Counted from the first letter of the stretch, positions 1 through 12,900 are shown. The stretch is DNA of 64,000 bases from Alligator mississippiensis (GCF_030867095.1 NC_081833.1:72359395-72423394); one strand, 5' to 3'. Translations and numbers: made by a program. Notes: generated by a model from the sequence alone, not told the origin.

Positions 1-361
1 TGTGAAAGCCTTTCCAGAGTCACAGTTTTAATGACTGCAATCCTAATCTCTAAGAAATGTTGGCCCTTCCAGGTAAGAGATGTATTGGAGCCAACCTGTA
101 CATTTTTTCTACGGGTATACAACACAGGTAGGAAAATTCAAACAGTTGTGTGCCTGTGTGTGTCACAAGAACTGGATGCTGTTTATTATAAATGGAGGGG
201 GTAAGATATTAAACTATCATCCTTATGAGACCAAGACTATGAGTTCTAGTCGTTTCACGTCCAGTTTTAATAGCTATTAGATTAAATCGTAAGCAGAGAG
301 AAAAGGGGAAAGAGTGGTGGTGTGAAGACAGAGGCACAGTTTGGGTTAACAGAGTGAGTCC

Positions 362-480
362 CTATGCCTGATGAAGGGTGTTTGTGCCCGAAAGCTTGCA
401 AAGACATTTTTTTTCCAACTTCTTAATTGATCTAATAAAAATATCACATTTACCGAAAGAACCTGGTTACCAGCCTGCTA
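362..480 (+). repeat. Interspersed repeat with CTGATGA...GAAA core, copy A
   Basis: One of at least five copies in the window of the same family. It shows the core CTGATGA (368-374), a short G/C-pairing segment, then GAAA (390-393), followed by GCTTGCAA, a T-rich stretch and a tail resembling TTGGTCTAATAAAA. Other copies lie near 6500, 46500-46820, 47050-47435 and 48820-48920. The family looks like the widespread sauropsid repeat whose tail reads into 'tctaataaaagatatca'. Its formal class is not certain to me; a Penelope-like or composite nonautonomous element is possible. Confidence 0.6.
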
Positions 481-1379
481 CTCTCAGAAGCATCAAAGAA
501 AACATGCCTGGGGAGTTCAGCTCAAGGTTAAGACTTTTCACCCTGCCTGAAAGGAAGTGGCTCCCTGGTTGCATCCTGCCAGTTCACACAGCAATGTGCT
601 GCCTCTCCATATATCAATTTGCTAAATTGCCTCAATGTTTTTAATGGCATTGAAATATGGGGTCCAGGTGGTAATGAGAAATGAGTTGCTCTGCCAAGCC
701 TTCAGCGACTCTCTGGGTGCTTTCATCACTCACCACATCAGAAATTTACCCTCACTTCCCCCTTCATCCGGCTCATGTGCGGCAGACCCAGTATGATCTA
801 AAGGCAGCTTTTTGCAATTTAGAGAGAGGCTTCAGATCTTTGTCAAGTATTTGAGATGTTTCCGTTCTCCAGAAGAAAAAGGGAAGCATGTGCATTAGTC
901 ACACCCAGGAGAGCACTGCACACTTGGGTCCAAAGCCTGTGCTACAGCTCACACAATACAAGAAATGCGTAAGAAAAGGTATCCATTAAACACACCTGAT
1001 CCTGGTCCTACTATGTGATCCTCCAGCAGCTATCAGACCACAGCACCCTGCATTGGAGTGACCCACTGGTGCCACTGCATCAGGACATACAGACCACGGC
1101 AGAGCAGCTTAACCTCAAGCCCAGGCCTGTTTAGGTAACAGCGGAGAGCAAAGGCCTGGCTCTTAAATGCAAAGCAGGAGCTAAACAAGTTAGTCTGCCT
1201 GTCATCACTGAAAGCAGGAAGATTCCTCTGTGCCAGAAGAGTGATGTCAGAAGAAAAGTATACAGTGAGTGCATGTGAGAGAGAGTTTGGTAATCCAAGG
1301 ATATTCGGCTCCAGGAATCGAGCTGGTTTTCTGTGAGTTTGCTTTAAAGCCATGGTGCCTGACGTGGCTGCAGTGTATT

Positions 1380-1852
1380 CAGTAGTGCCTAACCTTTTCG
1401 CCCTGTGGACCAAATGGGTGATCTCAGGTCTTTCCATGGGCCAGATCCGGCTGGTGGACTAGATCCAGCTGCAGAGGGGTGCACAATCTGACCTTGAGCT
1501 ATTCACCCAGGGAAGCAGGGAGTGGGGAAATGTGGGGCAGAGGGGAGCAGCCTGGACCTGATCTGGATGTGCAGTGTGGGGAGGGGGTCAGCGGCAAGGT
1601 GGAGTGGCCCTGATTGGGACACATGGGTTGGGGTCTCCTGGCCCCAATCTGGGTGTGGTGGAGGTGGAGGGGGGACACAACTGGGAGCAGCCCAGCCCTT
1701 ATCCCACTGCATGGCGGGGCTGGATCCAGCCATGCACAGCTTCCATCGCTTCCCCACTGCCAATTTTTCTGACCCATGGGGATCCTCGTGGGCTCATGCC
1801 ATGGCTTTGCAGGCCAGATTTGGCCCATAGGCCAGGGGTTGAGCCCCCCCTG
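1380..1852. mobile_element. Nonautonomous hAT-like DNA transposon (degraded)
   Basis: The left end (CAGTAGTGCCTAACC...) and the reverse complement of the right end (CAGGGGGGGCTCAACC...) form imperfect terminal inverted repeats of the hAT/Charlie type, including the internal 'ccctgtggacc' against 'cctatgggcc'. The interior is GC-rich, with no transposase frame. No matching 8-bp target duplication was found, so the exact ends are tentative. Confidence 0.5.
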
Positions 1853-4800
1853 CTTTAGACCAGTAACACAGCAGGTGACTTCACAGGAATTGGGGAGGAA
1901 AGAGGGAACAGTTGAGATTCACAAAATGCTAATGATGAACTAGCAGATGCGAGGGCTCACTCCCGATGCCCGACAATCCAGCCAGGGACCAGACACTTCC
2001 TTTTTTATTCACTCACACAGAAGAGCTTAGTGCTTTAAGGAACAGAGGCATTCCCAGCCTAACCAAGCGTCAGATCCTTAGTGAAGATAACTATGCAACG
2101 AGGGAAGAAAAAGGACAGGGAGTTTCCTTGTAGCAAAGAGGACCGGCATCCAGTCCTGTTTTTCTGAACAGAATCACTCTGGAAAGTGGTGGGAGCACCA
2201 CACAGATGCTGCTACCACCACATACCTGCTCTTGATACATCATGCTTGCAGACAAAATGGGGTAGATTGGCAAGTGCCACGTTCATGGAAACCCCGGCCG
2301 CGCCCAAACAGAGAAAGGCTCAGCCTGACTATCTATGGCTGAACAATCATTTAAGGCAGCATTTGACACACAGTTTGCATTGGTGTCACGAGTCCCTCAA
2401 CCAGAGAACAGTGCACACTTAGGGACACCGTGCCTGGCCTTGGCCTGTTTAAACAGGCTTCCAGGTCTGCAACCCCAGCCCCTTCCAGTCAGGGTCAGCT
2501 TTGTCAGTGTGACACTTGTGGGACCTCCACCACGGGCCTGTGTGCAATCTTTGCATCCCTTTTGGTGGCCCCGGGGGAACTGGAATGGCTGTGGATCTCT
2601 GCAATATAAGGGGAGCCCTTTCAGCCCGTATGATCGATGCTAGTACAGGTGGGCTTTTGTTCCACACTAGTGACTGGACAACTCCTTAGGTTAATGAATC
2701 AGCTATTGCCCTACGGGAATAGACTTAGTCCTTTAGCTCAAGGAGTAGAGACTTTGCTTTTTGGTTTTAGAGATTCTGGATTAAATCCCCATGAATGACC
2801 CAGGCAGTGGTATTGTTACAAACCCGTGCCATGAGATGTGGAACCTGAGATGAGACATGCAGATGTGGCTCCATCAAACTAGCTGAAACTCCAGTAGGGA
2901 ACTGGATGTACACAGGGAAACCTCCAGTCCTTAGTCTCTTATCATCTAGTTCAACTTAGGGTGATGCCTGCTTGACACTACCACTGCCACCAACACATCT
3001 CCAGCTGACATTGCAAAACAGTTTGATCCTACATTATATGAGCTGGGGTGGAGGTGGAAAATGAACGAGTTCTTTAAGGGATCTACCTTAAGGTTTCCTT
3101 ACAGCCTGAATAAATGAATGCAAAATATCTAGACGTTTCCCCACAGCTTAAAAGTACGGGACTCTTTTGGAAACAATGGCAAAGAGCCCCCCAAATAACT
3201 GACTGAGTTACATCTTTAGCTGGCACAAACCCACTCATGGAGCGATGCTGACTGGTAACAGCAGAGGATGTAGCCCAGTAATTTCACAGCTCTTAAAATT
3301 TGGCCCCTGGAAGATGCTGTGCACCTGCTACCCCTTCCACAGCAGAAACCCATTTCTTTAACCATAAAACAAAGGACTGTCCTCTCTCCTTTCTTTGTGG
3401 CATTTTTATTCTTTTGTTCAACAGCCCCTAATCCATTCCCGAATGTTTAATATCCCCAGTGTTCCCTTATGGCAGGTGCTTCTAAGAGACCGTTAATAAT
3501 TGCCATGTGCGACTGTTCTTTATTCTAAGATGCAATGTGGTGGATTTCATTAGCTTGGCAGCATTTGGTCTGGATTTCTCTTGCATTTAGTAACTCGGTG
3601 GAAGAACAATGTGGACTGGCATTCATTCAGCTTGGAACAGTGCTCAGCCTGTAGCCTGTGATTGCATCTACAAAGTACAGGAGATTGCAAAACAGACCCC
3701 CTTCACACAGGAGCTCTGGTCTCCCATAGAGAGTGGCAGCTCAGCTTTCTCTAACATTATATCATAGCAAGTGGCTTTTGAGTTTTACCAAGGTGTCCTC
3801 TGAACAAAGAGCTGCTGTTGGAAAGCCAAGGCCTTCCTACTCCCCGTAAAACCCAAAACAGTTACCTGCCCCACAAAACCTGCTCATCCTACACTGTTGC
3901 TTCTGAAGTCAAACCGTGTTGCACATGTGAAATGGGGAAGAATGTATAACTGCATTTACCGTAGACCAGACAGCAACAGAAACCCGCCCCCATCCCCTCA
4001 CATAGTGAGAAGTTCACCAGGGTTTTTAATATTTTTATTTTTTCTCATTAGACTAACAGCTGTCCTACTCAGTTAACCAAAATTGGGTTAAACTCATACT
4101 TTCTAATAATGAAGGGATGACTGTTTTTGCTCCCTTCAAGCTCCAGTGAGTGGAGGTCAGTTGTTTCTCAGGACTCTTATACTGCATGAGTCAGCATGGC
4201 ATCTAGGAGCATTGATACTCATCCTCTACTTATGTTGTATTAGTTTAGAGTCAATAATGGACATCCCTGGGCAGGGTTTGTGTTCACATCAGTTAAGTTA
4301 GTCCTAGAACTTTGCTTATTCTGCAATGACTGAAAATTAGGAATAATGAATATGTTTAGCGAGTTGTCTCTCTAGCAAGGAAAGAGCACTGATACACTAT
4401 GGGTCCCAATCCCGCATTATCAGCAACCGGATCTCCGGTACAGACATGTGCTCTTACATGGATTCCCACTAATGTCACAACTGCCATGGGATGCATTCTG
4501 CAGCACTCAAGCATGCTGCAGGCAAAGCAAATCAGTTTAAATGATCTTAAATGGCTCGGCAAAACATGCTCAAAATAGTTTAAGATAATTTTCTAAGGGA
4601 GTTGGATCAGAATTGTCATGACATCTGGGGATGCGTTGGGGTGGTCTGCGTTAATGGGGTTGCTGAATATATGTAATCTTGAGCTAGTATGCCAGAGCGG
4701 TTATATTTCAAGTCCAAACCACCTACCCTGGTATATATTGATTAGCTGAAAGATCAAGGCTTTATGCCAAGCATGGTGAGCAATCCAATAGTCTATTAAG

Positions 4801-4865
4801 TCAAATAGGCTATTAACTCAACTAAATAAGCAACCATCTAAATCTCAAATGAGTTGCAGCAGAAG

Positions 4866-4925
4866 GGAGGCCCAGATCCTAAAAAGGTGTTCAGGCACCT
4901 AATTTCCAGTGATTTTAACTGATTG
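4866..4925. repeat. Half of a 'taggcacctaa'-type palindromic MITE
   Basis: The segment reads as 'ggcccagatcctaaaaaggt' followed by 'ttcaggcacctaatttcc'. It resembles one arm of a palindromic MITE common in turtle and crocodilian DNA. Only one arm is recognisable, so this is a weak call made from memory of the family. Confidence 0.35.
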
Positions 4926-5714
4926 ATTCGTCAGCACACTATCAATTTCAGCTTGTGTTACAACAACATAATTTCGACTACTTTATAGCAGCAGAGCTTG
5001 GCTTGGAGAGCTGCCATTTATAATGATGAAAGTTCAGAAAGGATCCTTCAATGTGATTACCATAGTGAAAAGGGCAGCAGAAATGACTATTTCCTAAGAA
5101 GGAGGTTTGAATTGATGCAGGCCTGGTCACATTTTTTAAGGACTGTAAATTCAGATTACTTCTAGGGCCATATGAATTACAGGGTGAATTGAAAAGACCT
5201 TCATTTTCAGCCTCCAGGAAGCGCTCTCAAGAAAGAGGTTTCTTAGCATTGACAGGGGCAGAATTATTACAGAACATAATTGCAGAACAACAAAGGGTAT
5301 TCTCTGGCACCAGACAAATGCACTCAATGTAAATTAGTTATCTAGTAGTCCCACTCTAAACAGTTCTTGGGAGAAAGCATGATTGAGCCATAACATCTGT
5401 CCGGTTGTTGTCATGCTGCTCTTGGCTACAATACCCTTGCCGCACAACAAGGCAGAAAGGAGGGTTTCATTCACAGCCTTCCCCAACCATCTTTTACAAC
5501 AGCAGATGTTCCCTTCCCCTACTTATAAGTCTACCAACATATGCTGAACTGGAACATCAGAGGGTCTGTCTACATTGGGTCCTTGGCTCTCCCACTCCCA
5601 TAAAGCTGAACCTGAATGCAGTGGTGAGGATTATTCCCCACTGTCCCTCTCAAGCATGCAGGAGACATAGATCTTACCAATGATGGCATCCATTGCCCTG
5701 AGGGTGGCTTACTG

Positions 5715-6141
5715 CCTCTTTCTAGGTACATCTACATGTGCATTTATTATGCAGTAATTTACTGCACAGTAAATGCACATGTAGATGTGCCCAGAAAGAG
5801 GTTTTTAGGCCAGTGTCTACACTTGCAGCCATTAAAGCTAAGTAACGCTGTGTGTGTGGACTGACTTGAGACTAAAGTTAGTCCCAAGTCAGTCCACACA
5901 CACACTGTTACTGCACAGTAAGGCATCTACACATGCATTACTGAGCAGTAACTCATCGGACGTAAACTTGATACTTGCATGATGCATGTATTAAATTTCT
6001 GTCCAAGTTGTAGTAAGTCACCATAGTTACTGCACAGTACGGACGTGCATGTGTAGACATGTGCCTGTACGGCACAGTAATTTTCGGTTACTGCAGTAAC
6101 TTAAATTACTACACAGTAAATATGCATGTGTAGACGTGCCC
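5715..6141. mobile_element. Palindromic MITE cluster ('acatctacatgtgca' arms)
   Basis: The segment 5715-5801 is a near-perfect hairpin: 'cctctttct' followed by 'acatctacatgtgcattta' is mirrored by the reverse complement ending 'agaaagagg', around a spacer that itself contains 'gcagtaatttactgc'. A second set of inverted repeats follows to 6141, including the pair 'gtgtgtggactgac' / 'gtcagtccacacac' near 5851-5903 and repeated 'ttactgcacagta' motifs. The outer termini (ggtacatctaca at 5725, tagacgtgccc ending 6141) are inverted and both are flanked by 'tcta'. No coding capacity is seen. Confidence 0.7.
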
Positions 6142-6499
6142 TCTAGGTTTAACACGTGAGCAGGAGCACTGGGAACATGGTATAGACATACCTACAATGT
6201 CATGATATACCTCTAAATAGTTAAATGACACTATAAACTCGAGTGAACAAACTCCACCGAGATAGCTCTGAGGTGTGTACTAAGCATACACCTCGGCTTT
6301 CCTGTTACACCCAAGGCCAAACAGGAGGCCATTCAAATTGAGTTAACTATTAAAAGATGCTAGTTAATTAATACTGATTGCAACCTCAGCTCTTTCTTCT
6401 ACAGCCTCCATACAGTGACATAGCCAGAAACTTTGTGGCTTTTCAAAAATCAGCCAAACAGCAGAGATCAAGAGAAAAGTCAAGTAAGAGTGTAGGCAG

Positions 6500-6615
6500 A
6501 CGGTTCTTTGGGTGAATCTGATAATTTTTATTAGACCAACTTAAATAGCTGGAAAAAAAATTTCTTAGCAAGCTTTTCAGTTTAAAAATCCTTTGTCAGG
6601 CTGAGGAAGCATTGC
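6500..6615 (-). repeat. Interspersed repeat with CTGATGA-type core, degraded copy
   Basis: On the minus strand it begins with CCTGACAAAGG, a mutated form of the CTGATGA core. It then shows 'gaaaagcttgcta', a T-rich segment, 'agttggtctaataaaaatta' and 'tcacccaaagaacc'. These blocks match, in order, the copies near 46600, 47400 and 48900. Confidence 0.6.
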
Positions 6616-6958
6616 TTTCTTGATTATCCAGTTTCACTGCCATGTTATTGCTCTTATCTTTCACTCTTAAGTTGCTTTTGTATAGGGCAGAGAACGGCTA
6701 AGACATAACTTTATGCAGGCAAGGCGTGTATACTTTTGTCGCTCTGCTCAGAGCTGTGAAGGCTCTAAGTCCAAAGGCGCTTGTTTTAAAGTGAGCATGC
6801 AAAGAACAAATTTTAAGTCTTTTGTCCACAGGAAGAGAGAGTGAAATTAATGCTTTTCAGAAGAAAGTAGTTTCCTGAGTCAACAGAGCATCCCATTTCA
6901 TTCTCAAAAGCTAGAAACAGTCATACCGCTAGTTAGGGTTAGAAAGATATGAAGTTAC

Positions 6959-7116
6959 CTGTACTACTTCTTTGACCAGGGTCTTGTCAGTCCCAGTTTT
7001 GGCTCTCTGCAGGCCGCTAACGCTCTCTCCAATCCAAGTGATCAGGGCAAACTTGACTCGCTTGCTCATGGCATCCCCAGTGGTAAATCGGATGAACCCG
7101 AACAACCTGATGTCAT
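6959..7116 (-). CDS. COTL1: COTL1 coding exon 3 (coactosin-like protein, residues 54-106)
   Basis: This exon encodes the core of the ADF-homology fold of coactosin-like protein, a small cytoplasmic protein that binds F-actin and, in mammals, 5-lipoxygenase. The translation runs DDIRLFGFIRFTTGDAM then SKRVKFALITWIGESVSG and ends LQRAKTGTDKTLVKEVVQ, nearly identical to human. Lys75, known to be needed for F-actin binding in the human protein, is present in the SKRVKF segment. The acceptor is TTTTTTGAAG and the donor is CAG|GTAACT. Exons 1-3 sum to 318 bases, or 106 codons, exactly the point where human residues 107-142 begin. Those last 36 residues must lie left of the window. The alignment is from memory of the human protein, but identity is unambiguous. 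Confidence 0.97.
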
Positions 7117-8371
7117 CTTCAAAAAACAAAGAGGAGATATCATTAACACGGAGACAAGCAAAGAAACTTTGCCAACCATATCTGAGCACAGCCAAGAACA
7201 AGGGCTCCTAATCTGAATTCCAGTTATTTGATAGCAACGCTCTGGAGTAATAGGATAATAGACGCTGTTGTAACATGGGAGATATGTGCCCTTCTCTGTA
7301 GGAAATGCCCCTTTAGTGTTAGATCTGCTTCTTGCAATGAACAAGCGTTATCTGGCTGGCCCAAGTCCACCAGGTTACCCGAGCATGCTGCCACATTGTA
7401 ATTAAAACACTTGCAATGGGCAGGTCATTGAAGTCCACAGAGCTTACCCAGATGATGTACTTAGCCTGTGGCAAGGAGGTCAGGAAAGGGAAGACATCTA
7501 TCACTGTAACCTCTATCTCAATAAGCGGCTTTGGGAAGGCAGGAATCGACACACAAAAGGCAGCATGCTTGACAGCAAGCTGCTGGCTGAGTTAGGAAGG
7601 GTGCAAGCTACTCAATACACAAAGTCTGTATAAAAGGGAAGACTGCAGCAAAGCACCTCCCATATCCACCTTTCACTCCTTACCACCCACAGATGAAAGA
7701 GGACCCTCAGCCCCTTAACTCTGAAGACTACCGTAAGCCTCACTTCAGAAAGCAGCTTTTGCTCTGCTATGCCGAACTAAAGCACAGCTCTCTCCTCTCT
7801 GCAGCGCAGACAGAAGTTACAGAAGACAGTCTGTTTCGAACTGTCGTCATCTGACCCCTCGGTCAGATTTTCATCCGATCGGCCGCTTTTGAAGCTGTCT
7901 GCAGCCGTGCACTTACTGGGTCAGGGCTATAAATTGCTTTCTGTGGCTGGATCAGGTGAAAAGTGTCACTTCTGTTCACACACACCCCTGGAGTCTGTCA
8001 GATTTGGGGTTTCTTTTCTGCAGGATGACTTACCAGCTCATTGCTGAGCGCATTTGCAGTTGCAGATACATAGTACCACCCTCTCCACTCTTTTCCTTAG
8101 AGCATGTGGGAGGTGGGAACCTACAGCAGCTCTGACCCTACGATGGAGATGGACAGGTTTGCCAGCATTCTCGTTGCTGCTGCTTCCCTGGTTTCTATAC
8201 ATCACTCGCAAGAACTTTTAATGAAGCAAGATGATGCTGAAAAGCAGCATGAACTAGCCAGTTGGGAAATGGAAACGTCTTCTCCAAAAAAAGGAAAACA
8301 TTTGTCTGTTTGATATTTTTTTCAAACCTTTCCTCTCTCTCTTTTTTGCCTCCAAATTTTGTCTTTTTTGC

Positions 8372-8610
8372 CAGCGGTTGGCAACGTTTTCTGGCAGGGG
8401 GCTGGAACGGCCCAGCTCGGGTCCTAGACAGGCTGGCACCAAGACCCTCCTGGTGCTGCCACTGCCATTGCCACTTCTCCTAGTGGCCTGGCCACAGCAC
8501 AGGGAAAGCTTCCTTCACCAGCATACCACCAAATCCCCTGGCTCTGTGGGTTGGATCCACTGGCTCTGCGAGCCGGATGCACGCTACAAGCTATAGGCTG
8601 CCAACGCCTG
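8372..8610. mobile_element. Short nonautonomous hAT element with 8-bp target duplication
   Basis: The left end cagcggttggcaacg and the reverse-complemented right end caggcgttggcagcc are terminal inverted repeats. The flanks ttttttgc (8364-8371) and ctttctgc (8611-8618) match at 6 of 8 positions, fitting an old 8-bp hAT target-site duplication. The 239-bp interior is GC-rich and has no transposase. Confidence 0.7.
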
Positions 8611-11508
8611 CTTTCTGCCATTGAAAAAGGAAAACTGAAAAATCAGTGTTTTTTTGTTTTGTTGAAAAATTGGAAGAAAAAAAAAAACCCAACCCCAAAC
8701 CCTGAAAACTTCTTGTGTATTTCCAATTCTGAAAAAAGTTATCATTTCTTTCTCTGTTCAGCCGGTTCTCTTGAAAGACAACCCTGACCAGGGAGAGCCA
8801 TGCACATCAAACTGTGCACGAACAAGCATTTTCTGTCTCTAGAAGAGGCTTATTACTGGCCAGACCTGTGGCGAGAAATTTTAATTCTCAGCAGCAAAGC
8901 ATCTCTTTGTCAACAACTAATTAAAGCCATAAATGAATCAGGAGCAAGAGGAGGGATATAGATAGTAAACCTCCTTGGTGAAGAGACGGTGCAAATCCTC
9001 TGATGTTACTATTTATATGGGCTGGAGGACTAAAGAAACACCTTGCTCTGTCAGAACTGATGGTGAATTGCTATCGCAGATGACACAGAGTCGTGTTGTG
9101 CTGGGACCTGCGCTGTGGTTCCTATAGAGATACAGGGAACATGGGACAAGAAGAAAACCCCTGGGCCACTGAGACCAGTATCTATTATCACAGGCAAGCA
9201 TAATCTCTTTCATCAATTTATCAAGACCATATTAAAAATAATTAGCTTTTTTTGCTCCTAGTAGAAGGCAGTTGTAGAACCTCACTGCCTCGATGGTTAC
9301 TTGGAAGCATGCCCATATAGATGATATTATTATGATGATACATGCATAATACATGATAGTTGTAAGATAACACTTTGTGACAGCAGCCAGAGAGCTTAGC
9401 CTTGTGGAGGGACTTTATTTTGACCTGTAACCCACAGAGTTGCGGCTACAGTTGAAAACATATTTGTCAATGGAAGCGCAGGAGAAGAGGCGTGCAACTT
9501 TTTGCCTGCCTACATATGCATGCCTGCTAGCTTAGACAGAGGGCAAGAATTAGTGAATGCAATTCGAGGCGAGTTTGTGATCCATGACATCACTCGCTGT
9601 CTTGCTGAGCTGCCTGTGACATCACTATATTATAGTCTAATATGTTTAACAAATGCAAGAAAGGAGACGTAGGAGAAGAAAGGGATGGAGGATAACTGCT
9701 AGGAGGGCAACAATAAGAGCCGTGGGGCTTTCCAGCAGAGTTCAGACAGAGTTAGGTAGCTTTCCAGCCATCTAGTGACAATCCCTGAGCGGAACCAGCT
9801 GAGTTTCACAATGACTCTGAAGCATGTCTGCAGTGATAACAGAATCCGGGAATAAGTGCTTCCATATTCATAGACTTCCTCTTTCCAAGCTAATCAGTCC
9901 TACCCTGCCAAATCTTTTCATTGTGCGAGAAGTCATCGTCAGCAGCATCTGTTCCAGCTCCCCTCCCCAACTAAAAACCCGAGGCATTTTCATTATCTCA
10001 CCTCCGCTCCAGGGGAAAAAAGAAAAAAAAAAAGCTTAAATTAGCTCTAAGACATAGATGTCCACTTCTTCCTGTTGATCATTTGTTGTTGTTGTTTGTT
10101 TTTGCTCTTTTTAACAAATGTTAGAGGAACAGCAGGTTTCCTCTGGAAGAGGAAATCCTGCCTAATTCCATACAGTCATCTTCTAGTCACTAAGCCTCCA
10201 CTACAGCCCGAAGGAAACAAAAGAGCATTGTTAACAGAGCTGGATGTAGCACAGACAGTGACTGTCTTTGGGAAGAATTCATTCACAGAGTTGGTAAGGT
10301 GTAACCACAGAAACCCATTTGCTACTAGTGCTGCCGTCTCTATTTGAAGTGCAACTGTATGGTACCAGGAGTGGAACAGATGCCTTGTAAATAATTATAC
10401 CATGAGCACTTTAATTAACATCACTTAATTTCTTTCTCTAAACTCTGTTCCTCACTGATAGGCAGTAGTTTCCATTCGATTTCCTTGATGATATTCCCCC
10501 TTTTTATCTAGGTATGTAATGGCGCTAACATTTCCGCACCATGCAGAAAGGCAATGCTCTAACATGAGTAAAAAATATAAAATAAAATGATTATTTGCAA
10601 AAAATAAATGTGTTGGAGAAAGGCTGATGGTTCTTAAGCCGGTGGCTCTAACAAATGGCAGGCCAAAGCCATTCTGAGATAAGGCTATCACGCCTCCCTT
10701 TACCGCTCCTAACCGTCCCCAGGTACAGAAGGAGTCTTGTGACAGATGTCTCTGTCCCTGATATATCGTGTTATGAGTGCCTCAGCCCAACAGAGTGAAT
10801 TATGGATAGGAAGTGGTACATTGCATCAATCATTTCCTGACTCTTATTGCTTTCAATCTGGATTCATTCATGTCTCCTGAATGCTCGAAGAAAACTGCAC
10901 GTGTGAAAAGCACAATTCTTCACCACTTCTTCAACATAGTCTTGAATGCACATATCCTTGGCTAGGCTACAAAATGAATTCAATTTACCATCCCCCTCAT
11001 AACCTTGGTAGTAAATACAAATGAGCCACAGAAAAAACAGTCTTTGCTGTATGCTTTCTGAAGCATCCACATCAAGCTATGACATCAAGCTATTTTATTG
11101 GGACGTCACAAGGCAAGTATATTACTACAGCGATACAAAGGAAAGAGTAAGAGCAGAGCTTTTCCTTTAAAAGGCGTTCAGATTGCTTTTGGTTTACTCT
11201 GGAGAAGGTTTCTGGGTGGTATCTCTTCTAAGTGCTCTAAGGAAATCTTTTTCATATTAGAGTTAATTCAAACAACACTTTAAACCCATGTGGAGTCTAT
11301 GAATCTATGGTATATAGCTTCAATATGGTGCTAACTGTTAGGGCCACGTGTTTATATCAAGGAGAAATGGGCAGCTAAGGTTTTGCTTTCCAAGCTGTGA
11401 ATGCCATGAGGCCAGTTCTTCAACTTTTGTAAGCTGTCATGTATCAGCTGAAGTCAGTGGAGATGCGTTAAATGACACCAGCTGAAGTTCTGTATTTGAG
11501 ACGTCACA

Positions 11509-11756
11509 GGACACATCTACACATGCATTAACGCGCCATAGTTACTGTGCATTAAGTTTCATATGCATAATAACAGGTACTAACTCAATGTGCTAGTAAC
11601 TGGTGGTACTGTGCAGTAGCACCAGCACACGCCTTTTAAGTGACGCTAATGTGCACTAGACTAATTCTACTGCGCATTAGCACGGCTTTTGCTGTGACAC
11701 ACTAATGCACAGTAGAATTAGTTTACTGCACATTTAGCATCTCATGTAGATGCGCC
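11509..11756. mobile_element. Palindromic MITE, 248 bp, flanked by CACA
   Basis: The termini ggacacatctaca and (reverse-complemented) ggcgcatctaca are inverted repeats of the same family as the cluster at 5715-6141. The interior contains further inverted blocks such as 'ctaattctactgcgcatta' against 'taatgcacagtagaattag'. Flanking CACA at 11505-11508 and 11757-11760 is a plausible 4-bp target duplication. Confidence 0.7.
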
Positions 11757-12814
11757 CACACTTTCTTTCCCCTTTATTCCAATGAAAAGCAAAATATTTT
11801 CTGCTTACTCTCAGCAAAACCAATTTTTTGTAAATCCAGAAAGCTTTTTTTTTTTTAAATGGCTCTCAATGTCCATATTTTGGTTAATTCATGAACGGTA
11901 AAATACATCTGCTCCTATGAAAACCCAGCTAGGCTGGGGGAAAAAATGGAAAATGTAAAGTAATCCAACCAAGAAATCTATAGAAGCTTAATTCCAGTAA
12001 CACATGGCTTCTCTGCATTCAAATCCTGGCACATCTGCAACTATGTTTTTAGAAACCATTGGGGGAAAGTAATTATATATAAATAGCCCATAGTAACAGC
12101 CTAGTGAGCTCTCAATGAAACCAAAGGGAGTTTGGCATGCTAAGGTGGTATCACACAACTAAATGCTGTTATAGCCTCTAGTCCCAAGGAACACCATGGA
12201 GTAGGAAACGGGACACTCAGATGTGGCCGTCTCATGGCCTTGGAGATCCATTTTGACCCAGGTGCACTAAACACGATGTTATGCAGCCTAGACACATCCC
12301 CAGTGCCAGGGGAACGCTGAATTAAATGAACCAGCTGGCAAAGGCTGAAAATCCCTAGTCATTTAGCATCCAAACATTTGGTTTCCAGATAACAGGATGC
12401 AAGCACTCTTTCCCTTTGACTTTGTGTGATGCAAGCTAAATGTGCGGTATTCACAAAGAGGAAGCAAAGATCTCTGAGTTGCCGTTTTAGAGCTCTGTGA
12501 CAAGGAAACACAGTGGGAACGGATGTTGTCTGAGAGAAGCTTGCTGGTGGTGACACCTGGAAAGGAAGGGTAATGGGCCTAATTTGCAAGGGAGAAATAG
12601 CCCAGTATCTGCAACTTGGCTGGAAGCTGTTCTTCACCACTTAAACCTCTGTTCTGCATGCAGACACCTAAACCTTTTGAACCACCTGACATGGATTGTG
12701 CTTGGGGCACCCACCCCTACCTTCTCATCACCCAGGCCTTCACCTCTGTACAGCTCTTCTCCGACACTAGTCTTCCTCTGCTAGCAGAGCAGTTCATCCC
12801 TGACATAGCGTAGG

Positions 12815-12900
12815 CCCTTGGGCCTTGACTCAAAGCCCACTGAAGTCATGACTCCTTCCCCTGACTTTAACAAGTTCTGGGTAATGCCGTCCATCATCAT
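12815..12900. repeat. Unassigned interspersed repeat ('agcccactgaagtca')
   Basis: The text 'ccttgactcaaagcccactg' with 'ctgactttaacaagttctgg' resembles a widespread sauropsid repeat in which the phrase 'tgaagtcaatggga' recurs. The match is partial and made from memory, with no copy elsewhere in the window for comparison. Confidence 0.3.

Larger units (their letters stand above)
1..6958. other. COTL1: COTL1 intron 3, right part (noncoding)
   Basis: This stretch lies 3' of COTL1 coding exon 3 on the minus strand, and the terminal COTL1 exon was not found in it, so the intron is longer than 6.9 kb. It holds a CTGATGA-core repeat near 362-480, a hAT-like element at 1380-1852, a decayed palindromic repeat near 4866-4925, palindromic MITEs at 5715-6141 and another copy of the CTGATGA-core repeat near 6500-6615. 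I see no convincing coding sequence; open frames here are short and match no family I know. The intron assignment is inferred from exon 3 and the known gene structure. Confidence 0.75.

Noticed and set aside
9590-9630. Two TGACATCA motifs resembling CRE/AP-1-type sites
   Set aside because: Short motifs in an intron without supporting context; expected by chance at this scale.
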